A stretch of DNA of 64,000 nt from Granulosicoccus sp947495035 (lineage in GTDB: Bacteria; Pseudomonadota; Gammaproteobacteria; Granulosicoccales; Granulosicoccaceae). A program made the position numbers and the translations under genes. Below, piece by piece: positions 53,776 to 62,777 of this stretch (position 1 is the first letter of the stretch; each line of letters begins with the position of its first letter). The notes below the pieces were generated by a model. It was not told the DNA's origin and searched no databases. It worked only from the letters and a program-made list of their open reading frames with translations. The stretch lies in the NCBI RefSeq assembly GCF_050589605.1, contig NZ_JBNGOO010000012.1; one strand, 5' to 3'.

Positions 53776-54705
53776 TCATCTGCGGCTCATGAGTTCGCGT
53801 GCAGCGTCCGCATCGCGCGCAATCTGTGCCTTGAGTTCGTCCAGTGATGCAAATCGCTGTTCATGACGCAGTGCTTCGAGAAAATCGATGGCCAGATGAT
53901 GGCCGTAGAGCTGCTCCTCGGCATCCAGCAGATGCACTTCCAGCAACAGTTTGTGTCCGCCGACCGTGGGTCGTTCACCGAGATTGGCCACCGCAGCATG
54001 GCGTCGGCCAGTGTCCTCGTCGTGCGCCCAGGCTGCAAAGACACCGCGTAGCGCCGGGCGATGACGGCCCAGAGCCACATTGGCGGTGGGAAACCCCAGT
54101 TGGCGGCCAACCTTGTCGCCGTGGACGACTCGTCCGCTGATGCGATAGGGGCGACCGAGCAGAGTGGCGGCCTCGCTCAGCGCACCATTGCGTAAATGAT
54201 CCCGGATGAGCGTACTGGACACACGTTGATTACCAGAAATACAGGTCGGGCTCTGTTGCAGGGTGAATTCATGTGTTTTCGAGGCGGCTTCGAGCAGCTC
54301 GAAGTTGCCCAGACGCCGGTGCCCGAAACGAAAATCGTCGCCAATGACCAGGTGTCGGGCATGCAGGGTGTCGATCAGTACCTCATTGACGAAGTCATCA
54401 GCCGACTGTGCGGCAAATTCGTGATCGAAGTCCAGCAGCAACAGGCGCTCGATGCCGGCGGCCTTGATGCTGTTGTAACGGTCGCGCAGGCCCTGCAAGC
54501 GAGCCGGAGCGGCCTGCGCCACGAAATATTCATGCGGCAGCGGATCGAAGCTGATGACCGTGCTTGCCAGCTGGCGTTCGCGCGCCGTTCGGACCACCTC
54601 GTCGAACATGGCCTGATGTCCGAGATGAGCGCCATCGAAATTGCCAATGGTAATGGCGGTATCAATGGCATCCGGCCAGTTGCCGAGGCCTCGAATCAGT
54701 TGCAT
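53776..54705 (-). CDS. ribF: Bifunctional riboflavin kinase/FAD synthetase
   Basis: Makes FMN and FAD from riboflavin. It has 309 residues. The N-terminal adenylyltransferase domain (about 1-180) has ITIGNFDGAHLGHQAM and IGDDFRFGHRRLGNFELL with SSTLIRDHL. The C-terminal flavokinase domain (about 185-305) has GRVVHGDKVGRQLGFPTANV and ANLGERPTVGG. It lies between murJ and ileS on the same strand, the standard arrangement. FMN from this enzyme serves the Rnf subunits encoded in the window. Confidence 0.96.
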   Translation of the reverse strand: MQLIRGLGNWPDAIDTAITIGNFDGAHLGHQAMFDEVVRTARERQLASTVISFDPLPHEYFVAQAAPARLQGLRDRYNSIKAAGIERLLLLDFDHEFAAQSADDFVNEVLIDTLHARHLVIGDDFRFGHRRLGNFELLEAASKTHEFTLQQSPTCISGNQRVSSTLIRDHLRNGALSEAATLLGRPYRISGRVVHGDKVGRQLGFPTANVALGRHRPALRGVFAAWAHDEDTGRRHAAVANLGERPTVGGHKLLLEVHLLDAEEQLYGHHLAIDFLEALRHEQRFASLDELKAQIARDADAARELMSRR

Positions 54706-54736
54706 GGTATCGCTGTCATGACGGATGGATGGAGGT

Positions 54737-56290
54737 TCATGGGCTCGCCAGTTGTCGAGGACGGATGCCGGCCAGCAGCAATCCTGCTGCGTAGACGAGG
54801 CTGCCGCCCACGATTATACCGAGGAGAGTTCCCAGCCTACCAAGCGCGCCCATTGCCTGCCACTGAATCTGCGTACACAGCAGCAGCAGGACCGTCAGCG
54901 CGAGCAGTCCAGGCAGGCTGCGACGCATGAACTCCCAGACGCTGGCAGAGATCGTGTAGATCTCATCGGCTTCGAGCCGACGATAGAGCATGATGGCCTG
55001 TTGCCAGGCGGCCACCGAACTGGCCAGCGCCAAGCCCGTATGCGGGGCAATGAAATCCAGCCAGATCATCGGCAAGACGAACAACAGGTTGTAACCCATG
55101 TTCGCGACCAGAGCGATGATGCCTATGCGTACCGGGGTCCGGGTGTTCTGCCGGGCGAAGAAGGCCGGGGCGAAGATCTTGACCGCCAGGAAGGCCGGTA
55201 GTCCGGCGCCATAGGCGATCAGGCTGTAACTGGCCATGTTGGCATCGCCGGGCGTGAATTCTCCGTAGCCGAACAGGGTCAGCAACATCGGCCTGGCCAG
55301 GATCATGAGGCCGATGGCCGCCGGCAGACCCAGGATCACCAGCAGACGCAGGGCCCAGTCCAGCGTTCGACGAAATTCATCAGGGGTATCGAGCGAATGT
55401 TCGCGTGAGAGTCTGGGCAGGATGATCGTCGCCAGGGTCACACCCAGCAAGCCCAGCGGGAATTCCATCAGGCGATCGCTGTAGTAGAGCCAGCTCAGAC
55501 TGCCGGCTGTCAGAAAGGAGGCAATGATGGTGTCCAGCAGCAGATTGATCTGCGCTACCGAGGAGCCGAGAATGGCCGGTGCCATGAGCTTCAGGATGCG
55601 TCTGACCCCCGGGTGCTTCCAGCCCCAGCGGGGCCGGGGAATCAGGCCGATCTGTCGCAGGAAGGGCAGTTGCAGAAACAGCTGCACGGCACCGGCGGCG
55701 AAGACCCCCCAGGCGAGCGCCACCACGGGCGCCTCGAACATCGGGCTGAAGGTCAGGGCTGCCGCAATCATGCAGATGTTGAGCAGCACCGGCGTGAACG
55801 AGGGCACCGCGAACTTGCCGAAGGTGTTGAGCATGCTGCCGGCATAGGCAACCAGACTGATGAAGAACAGGTAGGGAAAGGTAATGCGCAGCATGTGGGT
55901 GGCCAGCTCGAAGCGCTCAGGCTCATCGATGAAGCCCGGTGCGAACAGCATGATCAGCAGCGGACTGAGCATGACCCCCAGTGTGCTCACCAGCAGCAGG
56001 ATGACGCTGAGTGTGCCGGAGACATGCGCCGCCAGATCGATCATGGCCTCGCGGCTGCGGGTTTCCTTGTACTCGGTGAACACCGGCACAAAGGCCGTGG
56101 CGAAGGCACCCTCGGCAAACAGGCGACGCAGAAAATTGGGGATCTTGAAGGCCACCAGAAACACATCGGTGGTGGCACCGGCACCGAACACGATCGCGAG
56201 AACCTGGTCACGAACAAAGCCCAGCACTCTTGAAAGCAGGGTCATCAGGCCCACAATGGACCCGGATCGAACAAGATTTGCCGGTTTCAT
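54737..56290 (-). CDS. murJ: Lipid II flippase MurJ (MviN)
   Basis: Flips the peptidoglycan precursor lipid II across the inner membrane. It is 517 residues with about 13-14 helices. The N-terminus RSGSIVGLMTLLSRVLGFVRDQVLA and the conserved FGAGATTDVFLVAFKIPNFLRRLFAEGAF pattern hold the essential Arg and Asp residues. It is followed by ribF and ileS on the same strand and divergent from rpsT, whose promoter lies just before its start. Confidence 0.97.
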   Translation of the reverse strand: MKPANLVRSGSIVGLMTLLSRVLGFVRDQVLAIVFGAGATTDVFLVAFKIPNFLRRLFAEGAFATAFVPVFTEYKETRSREAMIDLAAHVSGTLSVILLLVSTLGVMLSPLLIMLFAPGFIDEPERFELATHMLRITFPYLFFISLVAYAGSMLNTFGKFAVPSFTPVLLNICMIAAALTFSPMFEAPVVALAWGVFAAGAVQLFLQLPFLRQIGLIPRPRWGWKHPGVRRILKLMAPAILGSSVAQINLLLDTIIASFLTAGSLSWLYYSDRLMEFPLGLLGVTLATIILPRLSREHSLDTPDEFRRTLDWALRLLVILGLPAAIGLMILARPMLLTLFGYGEFTPGDANMASYSLIAYGAGLPAFLAVKIFAPAFFARQNTRTPVRIGIIALVANMGYNLLFVLPMIWLDFIAPHTGLALASSVAAWQQAIMLYRRLEADEIYTISASVWEFMRRSLPGLLALTVLLLLCTQIQWQAMGALGRLGTLLGIIVGGSLVYAAGLLLAGIRPRQLASP

Positions 56291-56301
56291 GAAATCTGTC
56301 G

Positions 56302-56330
56302 TTGACGTCTTGCAAAAGGCGGTGGATAAT
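56302..56330 (+). promoter_or_regulatory. Sigma-70-type promoter of rpsT
   Basis: TTGACG (56302-56307), a 17-base spacer and GATAAT (56325-56330), 41 bases before the rpsT start codon. The spacing is ideal and both hexamers are close to consensus. Confidence 0.75.
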
Positions 56331-56370
56331 GGGCGGCTGAATTCAGTAATGTCAAGTTAGAGGATAGTCC

Positions 56371-56634
56371 GTGGCAAACACAGCTCAGGCGCGTAAACGC
56401 GTCCGTCAGGCAGAAAAATCCCGTCAACGCAATGCGAGCCAGCGCTCCATGATGCGTACGATGGTCAAGAGAGTATTCGCAGCACTTGCAACCGGTGACA
56501 AGACCGCGGCAGAGGCAGCCTACAAGGAAGCCGTACCCGTTCTGGATCACATGGCTCGCAAGGGGCTGATTCACAAGAACAAGGCAGCCCGATACAAGAG
56601 CCGTTTCAACGCTCAGGTTCGCGCTCTGGCGTAA
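56371..56634 (+). CDS. rpsT: 30S ribosomal protein S20
   Basis: An 87-residue basic ribosomal protein binding 16S rRNA. The start is GTG (TTAGAGGATAGTCC upstream), and the first residues read ANTAQARKRVRQAEKSRQRN, the conserved family start. The end HKNKAARYKSRFNAQVRALA is typical. It stands alone between the divergent murJ and convergent proB genes, with its own promoter and a GC-rich hairpin after the stop. Use of a non-ATG start is known for rpsT in E. coli (UUG) and fits S20 autoregulation. Confidence 0.97.
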   Translation: MANTAQARKRVRQAEKSRQRNASQRSMMRTMVKRVFAALATGDKTAAEAAYKEAVPVLDHMARKGLIHKNKAARYKSRFNAQVRALA

Positions 56635-56640
56635 TGCCAT

Positions 56641-56660
56641 CCGGGGCTGCAAGGCCCCGG
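56641..56660 (+). terminator. GC-rich stem-loop after rpsT
   Basis: CCGGGGC and GCCCCGG form a perfect 7-bp stem with a 6-base loop, 6 bases after the rpsT stop. The following bases are only weakly T-rich, and the opposite-strand proB ends close by, so it may serve both. Confidence 0.55.
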
Positions 56661-56699
56661 CGTTGTACCTGGCTTGCCGCTGAATCTCCAGAGGCTGGT

Positions 56700-57821
56700 T
56701 CACCGGAAAACGATCATGTTGTCCCGGTGGACCAGTTCCGGTTCGCTGGCAAAGCCCAATAGTTGTTCGAATTCTTCGCTGGATCTGCCCAGCACCTTGC
56801 GTGTGTCCGATGAGTTGTAGTTGCTCAGTCCGCGTGCTATTTCCCGGCCGCTCTGGCTGACGCATGACACCAGCTCGCCGCGTGAGAATTCCCCGCTGCA
56901 CTGGCGAACACCCACAGCCAGCAGGCTGGAGCCACGGCTCTGCAGCACATGGCAGGCACCATCATCCAGTACCAGTGTGCCCTTCGCTCGCAGATGATCG
57001 GCCAGCCAGCGCTTGCGTGCGTCCACCGGCTTCTGGTCGCTGGTCAGCATGGTGCCCAGTGGTTCTCCCTTGCGCAGCCGCAGCAGGATGTCGGTTTCAC
57101 GCCCATTGGCAATCACCGTGGTGGTGCCGTTCTGCGCCGCTCTGTCAGCTGCCAGTACCTTGGTTCGCATGCCGCCGCTACCCAGGGTCGAGCCCGGAGG
57201 TCCGGCCAATGCCAGTATGGCGGGGTCGCTCGCATTGGCGCGTTCCAGCAGGCGCGCATCGGGATTGCTGCGCGGGTCCTTGTCGAACAGGCCATCCTGA
57301 TCGGTCAGCAGGACAAGCACGTCGGCGTCGATCAGGTTGGCCACCTGGGCGCCCAGTGTGTCGTTGTCACCCAGCTTGATCTCGGCGGTAGTGACCGTAT
57401 CGTTCTCGTTGACGATGGGAAGCACTCGATGCCTGATCAGGGTGGTCAGTGTGCCACGTGCATTCAGGTAGCGTCGACGGTCGGCCAGGTCGTCATGCGT
57501 CAGCAGGATCTGTGCAGTGAGCCGGTTGAAGCGTTCGAAGCCGGATTCGTAGGCGCGAATCAGCCCCATCTGTCCGACGGCGGCGGCGGCCTGCAATTCG
57601 TTGACCTGTGTAGGGCGCTGTGCCAGCTTCAGACGAGCGACGCCTTCGGCGATGGACCCGCTGGAGACGAGTACCACTTCCAGGTCGTCAGCCATCAGCG
57701 CGGCGATCTGCGTTGTCCACTGACCGATGATGGCGTGGTCCAGGCCCTTGCCGTCGGCCGTCAGGAGCGAGCTGCCTACCTTGACGACCCAGCGCCGGGT
57801 CGTACGCAATCTGTCACGCAT
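56700..57821 (-). CDS. proB: Glutamate 5-kinase with PUA domain
   Basis: The first step of proline synthesis. The ATG giving MRDRLRTTRRWVVKVGSSLLT overlaps the end of obgE by 8 bases and yields 373 residues; a longer start with an Arg/Pro-rich extension is less likely. The amino-acid-kinase domain has SSGSIAEG, NENDTVTTAEIKLGDNDTLGAQVA and DQDGLFDKDPR; the C-terminal PUA domain (about 285-370) has GTLVLDDGACHVLQSRGSSLLAVGV. No proA is adjacent, which is common when proB sits with obgE. Confidence 0.95.
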   Translation of the reverse strand: MRDRLRTTRRWVVKVGSSLLTADGKGLDHAIIGQWTTQIAALMADDLEVVLVSSGSIAEGVARLKLAQRPTQVNELQAAAAVGQMGLIRAYESGFERFNRLTAQILLTHDDLADRRRYLNARGTLTTLIRHRVLPIVNENDTVTTAEIKLGDNDTLGAQVANLIDADVLVLLTDQDGLFDKDPRSNPDARLLERANASDPAILALAGPPGSTLGSGGMRTKVLAADRAAQNGTTTVIANGRETDILLRLRKGEPLGTMLTSDQKPVDARKRWLADHLRAKGTLVLDDGACHVLQSRGSSLLAVGVRQCSGEFSRGELVSCVSQSGREIARGLSNYNSSDTRKVLGRSSEEFEQLLGFASEPELVHRDNMIVFR

Positions 57822-58905
57822 CGTCCGTGGAGACCTCGTCCTCCTTGCCGGAGCTGCTCTTGCCGCTTGCCTTGGCGGCGGCCTCTTCATCCTGCTCGCG
57901 TAATCTTTCCAAATGATTCATGATGTCAGCTGCCAGGGTCCGGGTGCCGTTGCCACTTGCCGCCGATACTCGATGGACGGGCCCTTTCCATTCCAGCTGC
58001 TGCACGATCGCATCGCAATGCGCGTCGACATCGCTCTCGGGCAGCAAGTCGGTCTTGTTGAGAACCAGCCAGCGCTCCTTGGCGTGCAGCACTTCGCTGT
58101 GTTTCTTCAGCTCCTTGACAATGGAGATGGCACCTTCCACCGGGTCGCTTTCGTCGATCGGCATGACGTCGATCAGGTGCAGCAGGATCCGAGTGCGGCT
58201 CAGGTGCTTCAGAAAGCGCACTCCAAGGCCGTGCCCCTCTGCGGCGCCCTCGATGAGTCCGGGAATGTCGGCCATCACGAAGCTGCGGTGTGGTTCGATG
58301 CTGACAACGCCGAGATTCGGGTGCAAAGTGGTGAACGGATAGTCCGCCACTTTGGGGCGCGCCGAGGAGAGCTGCCGAATCAGGGTGGACTTGCCGGCAT
58401 TGGGCAGGCCCAGCAGGCCCACATCGGCCAGAACACGAAGTTCCAGCAGCAGTTCACGACGTTCGCCCGGTGTGCCATCGGTGGTCTTGCGAGGGGCCTG
58501 GTTGGTGGAGCTCTTGAAGCGGGCGTTGCCCAGTCCATGCCAGCCGCCCTTGGCCACCTCGATGGTCTGTCCGGGGTGTCGCAGATCGGCAATCACCTGG
58601 CCATTGCTGCGATCGGTGGCAACCGTTCCTACCGGCACATCGACGATGCAATCCTTGCCGCCGGCGCCCGAGCAATTCTGGCCACGACCATTCTCGCCAC
58701 GCTCTGCAAGGTAGGTGCGCTGGTGACGAAAGTCTGCCAGGGTGTTCAGGCTTTCAGTCGCTCTCAGGAAGACGCTGCCACCATCACCGCCATCGCCACC
58801 GTCAGGTCCGCCACGCGGAATGTATTTTTCGCGCCGGAATCCGAGCGCGCCGTTGCCTCCATCACCGGCTATAACGTTGATTCTGGCTTCGTCGACGAAT
58901 TTCAT
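57814..58905 (-). CDS. obgE: GTPase Obg/CgtA
   Basis: A ribosome-associated GTPase in 50S assembly and the stress response. The ATG used starts MKFVDEARINVIAGDGGNG and gives 363 residues. The glycine-rich OBG fold (about 1-158) is followed by the G domain: P-loop GLPNAGKST, switch regions DYPFTTLHPNLG and DIPGLIEGA, NKTD, and SAAS. A Lys/Ser/Glu-rich tail follows. It lies 84 bases after rpmA, separated by a Rho-independent terminator, so read-through or its own promoter is needed. Confidence 0.97.
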   Translation of the reverse strand: MKFVDEARINVIAGDGGNGALGFRREKYIPRGGPDGGDGGDGGSVFLRATESLNTLADFRHQRTYLAERGENGRGQNCSGAGGKDCIVDVPVGTVATDRSNGQVIADLRHPGQTIEVAKGGWHGLGNARFKSSTNQAPRKTTDGTPGERRELLLELRVLADVGLLGLPNAGKSTLIRQLSSARPKVADYPFTTLHPNLGVVSIEPHRSFVMADIPGLIEGAAEGHGLGVRFLKHLSRTRILLHLIDVMPIDESDPVEGAISIVKELKKHSEVLHAKERWLVLNKTDLLPESDVDAHCDAIVQQLEWKGPVHRVSAASGNGTRTLAADIMNHLERLREQDEEAAAKASGKSSSGKEDEVSTDDA

Positions 58906-58922
58906 GGGTTTGTGTCCGGGCA

Positions 58923-58948
58923 AAGAAAAACCCGCACTGGGCGGGTTT
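58923..58948 (-). terminator. Rho-independent terminator after rpmA
   Basis: On the minus strand AAACCCGC and GCGGGTTT form a perfect 8-bp stem with a 5-base loop followed by TTTTTCTTT. It separates the rplU-rpmA transcript from obgE. Confidence 0.85.
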
Positions 58949-58989
58949 CGCTGTCGTCCTGCTTGTTACCTTGGAAGTAACCGAGGGCT

Positions 58990-59259
58990 TCAGCCTTCGA
59001 CGGCTGCCGGGATGATGTCAATGAACTTGCGGTTGTTTGCGCCGCGCACATTGAAAGTGACAACACCGTCTGCCTTGGCGAAGATGGTGTGATCCTTGCC
59101 GATGCCGGTGTTGACACCCGCGTGAAAACGAGTGCCGCGCTGGCGAACGATGATGTTGCCTGCTACCGCGTTTTCGCCGCCGAACATCTTCACGCCCAGA
59201 CGTTTGGATTCTGAATCGCGACCGTTGCGAGTACTACCGCCTGCTTTCTTGTGTGCCAT
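58990..59259 (-). CDS. rpmA: 50S ribosomal protein L27
   Basis: An 89-residue ribosomal protein near the peptidyl-transferase centre. The conserved start AHKKAGGSTRNGRDSESKRLGVK and the core GGENAVAGNIIVRQRGTRFHAG are complete. It lies 39 bases after rplU on the same strand. The length and sequence are ordinary. No N-terminal extension (as in Firmicutes) is present. Confidence 0.98.
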   Translation of the reverse strand: MAHKKAGGSTRNGRDSESKRLGVKMFGGENAVAGNIIVRQRGTRFHAGVNTGIGKDHTIFAKADGVVTFNVRGANNRKFIDIIPAAVEG

Positions 59260-59298
59260 GACTGATTACCTGACTGGATTCTGTACGAAGGGCTGTGT

Positions 59299-59613
59299 TC
59301 AGCCGGCGTTGATGCCGGTGATCTGCAGCTCAGTGTAGTTCTGACGATGTCCTGCCTGCTTGCGATGATGCTTGCGGCGACGGAACTTGATGATCTTGAC
59401 TTTGGCGCCACGGCCATGAGACAGCACCTTCGCGCTGACTGAGGCGTTGGCTACCAGAGGTGCGCCCACATTGACTGATTCGCCACTGCCGACCATCAGC
59501 ACTTCGTCCAGAGTGACGTCGCTGCCGGCTTCCGCCTTGATGGTTTCGACCTTGAGACGGTCACCTTCGCTTACTCGGTACTGCTTGCCACCGGTTTTGA
59601 CTACCGCGTACAT
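59299..59613 (-). CDS. rplU: 50S ribosomal protein L21
   Basis: A 104-residue ribosomal protein. The ATG giving MYAVVKTGGKQYRVSEGDRL matches the family start; an upstream in-frame extension of 17 codons is not credible. The conserved end KIIKFRRRKHHRKQAGHRQNYTELQITGI is complete. It is the first gene of the rplU-rpmA transcript; a good sigma-70-type promoter is visible upstream. Unlike the usual arrangement, ispB is not its direct divergent neighbour; three ABC transporter genes stand between. Confidence 0.98.
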   Translation of the reverse strand: MYAVVKTGGKQYRVSEGDRLKVETIKAEAGSDVTLDEVLMVGSGESVNVGAPLVANASVSAKVLSHGRGAKVKIIKFRRRKHHRKQAGHRQNYTELQITGINAG

Positions 59614-59696
59614 GATTACTGGTCCTGAAACTGGGGCCCAAACTGACATCGGGCCTTTGCGCAATGATATGCGGCATCTACCGCGAACAGCCCGCT

Positions 59697-59726
59697 ACTA
59701 TACCGGCAGACTATCGGATTCGTCAA
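59697..59726 (-). promoter_or_regulatory. Sigma-70-type promoter of rplU
   Basis: On the minus strand TTGACG (59726-59721), an 18-base spacer and TATAGT (59702-59697). The rplU start follows about 85 bases later. Both hexamers are near consensus. Confidence 0.7.
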
Positions 59727-59866
59727 GCATGGGGAATGCACAAAGTGTGCAATCTGACAAGCCCCGAATCGACATCCTCCGGTATCGGCAAGAACTGCGA
59801 ACAGATGCACTCGATGGGAGGCAGCTGCGGGTCCTCAGGCTAGCTTGATGGCGCCAGGCGTCGGTT

Positions 59867-60757
59867 TCAACTGCGCCAGACAAGTATTCTGCGTTCGATC
59901 CAGGCAATCATGCTACTGATCACAACACCGAGAATCGACAGTATGACGACTCCGGCAAACAGTCTTTCCAGATCGTACAAGGAGCCGGCTTCGAGGATGT
60001 AGGCGCCAATTCCGTATTCGGCCCCTAGCATTTCGGCGGCAACCAACAGGATGATGGCAATGGCCAGGCTGACTCGCAGGCCGGACAGGATGCCGGGCAT
60101 GGCGCCAGGCACGATGATCTTGCGCACGATGGAGAACCAGCCTAGACCGAAGCTCTGCCCCATGCGCACCAGCGTGCGATCGACATTGTCCACGGCTGCG
60201 TAGGTTGCCACGACAGTCGGGGTGAAGGTGCCGAAGGCAATCAGGGCGTATTTGGACGCTTCGTCAATGCCGAACCAGATCACGAACAGGGGAAGCAGGG
60301 CAATCTTGGGAATCGGGAACAGGGCTGCCACCACGGGTACCAGGCCCGCGCGTATCAGCGAGAACAGGCCGATGAGAATGCCGACAGCCACCCCGAACGT
60401 GATGCCGAACAAGGCGCCGATCAGCAGGCGGCTGAGCGAGGGCAGAAGGTGCTTCCAGAGCAGTCCGCTGCTCCACAGTTGCTGGAAGGTGGCGATGACA
60501 TCGGACGGTCGAGGCAGGGTCAGATTCGAGATGTAGCCCTGGCGACTGCCCCACTCGATACCCAGCAGCAGGACGGCAAATACCAGCAGGGCAACACCTC
60601 GAATCGGTTTTGGTGAAAAGCCACCGCCACGAAACGGAACCTCGATGTCGCTGGTCGGCGGCTCGGCGGCGACCGCACCACGCCGGGTGTGCTCACTGCC
60701 GGTCGTGCTGCTGTCCCGGTCAGGGCCGGTCGACTGGTCATTGCCTGACTCAGACAT
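59867..60757 (-). CDS. ABC transporter permease (SsuC/TauC type)
   Basis: The 296-residue inner-membrane subunit of a nitrate/sulfonate/taurine-family importer. A polar N-terminus of about 50 residues (Ser/Thr/Glu-rich) precedes about six helices. The family motif FRMGQSFGLGWFSIVRKIIVPGAMPGILSGLRVSLA reads here as MGQSFGLGWFSIVRKIIVPG followed by AMPGILSGLRVSL, the conserved ABC-contact loop. It is the last gene of the SBP-ATPase-permease set. The substrate is not determinable. Confidence 0.92.
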   Translation of the reverse strand: MSESGNDQSTGPDRDSSTTGSEHTRRGAVAAEPPTSDIEVPFRGGGFSPKPIRGVALLVFAVLLLGIEWGSRQGYISNLTLPRPSDVIATFQQLWSSGLLWKHLLPSLSRLLIGALFGITFGVAVGILIGLFSLIRAGLVPVVAALFPIPKIALLPLFVIWFGIDEASKYALIAFGTFTPTVVATYAAVDNVDRTLVRMGQSFGLGWFSIVRKIIVPGAMPGILSGLRVSLAIAIILLVAAEMLGAEYGIGAYILEAGSLYDLERLFAGVVILSILGVVISSMIAWIERRILVWRS

Positions 60758-60787
60758 GGGCTGGCTCGTATTGTTGCGTCTGACGGA

Positions 60788-61555
60788 TCATGAACTCAGC
60801 AGCTCCCGTTCTGCCTGTTCTGCTTCATCGCGCATCATCTGCCACAGCTGGCGTCGCACCTGTTCCAGTTCGCCGCTGTGCGGGTCCCGCTCGATCAGCG
60901 CTTGTTCGATGCGCACGGTCTCGAAGATGCGGCCCGGTCGGCGCGAGAGTACGACGATCTCATGCCCCAGGCGAACGGCCTCGGACAGATTGTGTGTGAC
61001 GTAGACGCCGGTGAAGGGCGCGTTGGTCCAGAGCTGCACCAGATCGTCCAGCAGCAGCTCGCGCGTCTGGCTGTCCAGCGCTGACAGAGGCTCATCCATC
61101 AGCAGGACGGCTGGATTGACAGCAAGGGCTCTGGCGATGGCCACACGCTGTTTCATGCCGCCGGAGAGCTGGCGCGGCAGGGCCGCCCTGAAGTCACTCA
61201 TGCGGGTACGCTGCAGTACCTCATCGATGATCTGCTGTCGTTCTGTGGCAGGTAGCGAGTGGTCCTCGAGCACCAGAGAGATGTTCTGTTCCACGCTGCG
61301 CCAGGGCAGCAGGGCAAAATCCTGAAAGATGTAGGTCAGTGGATTGAGACAGCCGGGCGGGGCCTCTCCCAGCAGCCGGATGGAGCCGGCAGTCGGTTTT
61401 TCCAGCCCGCCCATCAGGCGTAACAGGGTCGACTTGCCGCAACCCGAAGGCCCGACCAGGCACAGTATGCGCCCGGCTTCGACCTTCAGATCGATATCCT
61501 GAAGGACGGTCGTCTTGTCGTAGGCGTGGCTGACGCCTCGCAATTGCAGTTGCAT
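60788..61555 (-). CDS. ABC transporter ATP-binding protein (SsuB/TauB type)
   Basis: A 255-residue ATPase. Walker A GPSGCGKST (about residue 34), Q-loop FQDFALLPWRSV, signature LSGGMKQRVAIARAL, Walker B VLLMDEPLSALD and H-loop VTHNLSEAV are all complete. The sequence is closest to the NitT/TauT group. It lies between the permease and the solute-binding gene on the same strand with short gaps. The product drives the importer from the cytoplasmic face. Confidence 0.94.
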   Translation of the reverse strand: MQLQLRGVSHAYDKTTVLQDIDLKVEAGRILCLVGPSGCGKSTLLRLMGGLEKPTAGSIRLLGEAPPGCLNPLTYIFQDFALLPWRSVEQNISLVLEDHSLPATERQQIIDEVLQRTRMSDFRAALPRQLSGGMKQRVAIARALAVNPAVLLMDEPLSALDSQTRELLLDDLVQLWTNAPFTGVYVTHNLSEAVRLGHEIVVLSRRPGRIFETVRIEQALIERDPHSGELEQVRRQLWQMMRDEAEQAERELLSS

Positions 61556-61646
61556 GCAGTCCTGTTAAGCCGATGAGCCAGTGAGGGAGCTCTCCGGGCG
61601 CCATCAGGGCGTCCGGGTTGCCTGGCAGGTTGTCAGACCAGCGGCT

Positions 61647-62672
61647 TCACTTGCCGATGATGGGTACATAAGAGGTGTCAACCACGGTATCGACGGTCAC
61701 GGAATCCTTGACCAGTCCCTCGGCCTTGAACCAGTCGATCTGATCCCTGATGGAAGCAAGGTTCATGGCCGCACCTTCGTTGATACGCATGGCGCCGTTG
61801 ATGATGCTGGGTGCCGCCTTGTCGTACTCCCGATCGGTATAGACGTATTTGTGAATCAATCGCACCATGTCGTCACGGGCGTTCTCGCCAGCGGTCTTGT
61901 CTACCAGTGCTGCGTTGAAATCTGCCGCTCCCCTGGACAGGGCTGACAGAAAGGCGATGTTGCGCTCGGTTTCCTCGCTGGCGCCACTGGCCGAGGTGAA
62001 GACGGTCGTGACCTGGTAGTCGGGCAGGTAATCAGCCACCGAGCCGATGATGTTCACGGCGCCGGCGTCGGCCAGTGGTTTGGCGATGTGTGGCACGATC
62101 GACCAGGCATCGATCTGTCCGGATTTGATGGCGCCAATGATGGCCCCGGTTTTCTGGAGTGGCTTGAATGACACGCTGACGCCTTCGGCTGCGGCAATTT
62201 TCGACCCCATGTAATGAAAGGAGGAGCCGGCCTGGGTCATCCCGAAACTGCGCCCGTCGAGCATCGCCGGGGAGTCCAGTCCATCCTCGAAAGCGGCGTT
62301 GGACGCCAGAATCTGCTGTCCGTAGATACCGGGCTCCTCCGACAGGGCGCCGCCGATGACCTTGACGGCGCCTTTTTCGGCCAGTGAGATCAGGCCGCCG
62401 GAAATGGCGGTGACCGCATAGTCGGCGTCGCCCGAGGCAATGGCCACGGCCATGGGCTGGGCTGCCTGGAAAAACCGGAAATCGACATCGAAGCCGGCTT
62501 CCTCGAAATAACCGCGTTCGAACGCCACGAAACTGGCAGCATGGCTGGTGAAACGCAGGGCACCGACGTTGATCCGGGTGCGGGCCTGGCCGATGGCCGG
62601 CAGGCCGAACAGGCTGGAGGCGGCAGTTGCGCCCATGATGCCAAGGGCTCTTCGGCGGCTGATGGGGCTCAT
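61647..62672 (-). CDS. ABC substrate-binding protein (NMT1/TauA type) with Tat-like signal
   Basis: A 341-residue periplasmic protein. The chosen ATG (AAGGAT upstream) opens a signal with twin arginines, SPISRRRALGIMGATAASS, suggesting Tat export; an upstream extension of 31 residues lacks support. The mature part has the NMT1/THI5 or SsuA fold: TSHAASFVAFERGYFEEAGFD, SGDADYAVTAISGG, GAIKSGQIDAWSIVPHIAKPL. It is the first gene of the importer operon, divergent from ispB. Family substrates include sulfonates, nitrate, bicarbonate and pyrimidine precursors; nothing here decides among them. Confidence 0.9.
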   Translation of the reverse strand: MSPISRRRALGIMGATAASSLFGLPAIGQARTRINVGALRFTSHAASFVAFERGYFEEAGFDVDFRFFQAAQPMAVAIASGDADYAVTAISGGLISLAEKGAVKVIGGALSEEPGIYGQQILASNAAFEDGLDSPAMLDGRSFGMTQAGSSFHYMGSKIAAAEGVSVSFKPLQKTGAIIGAIKSGQIDAWSIVPHIAKPLADAGAVNIIGSVADYLPDYQVTTVFTSASGASEETERNIAFLSALSRGAADFNAALVDKTAGENARDDMVRLIHKYVYTDREYDKAAPSIINGAMRINEGAAMNLASIRDQIDWFKAEGLVKDSVTVDTVVDTSYVPIIGK

Positions 62673-62777
62673 ACACTGTATCCTTGCAAGAATGTCGCGG
62701 ACTATTGTAGCGCCCAATAGTTGATTGCCTGACGCGAAGTTGCCAGTATTGAGGGCGCGCATCAAAGATTCCGATTA

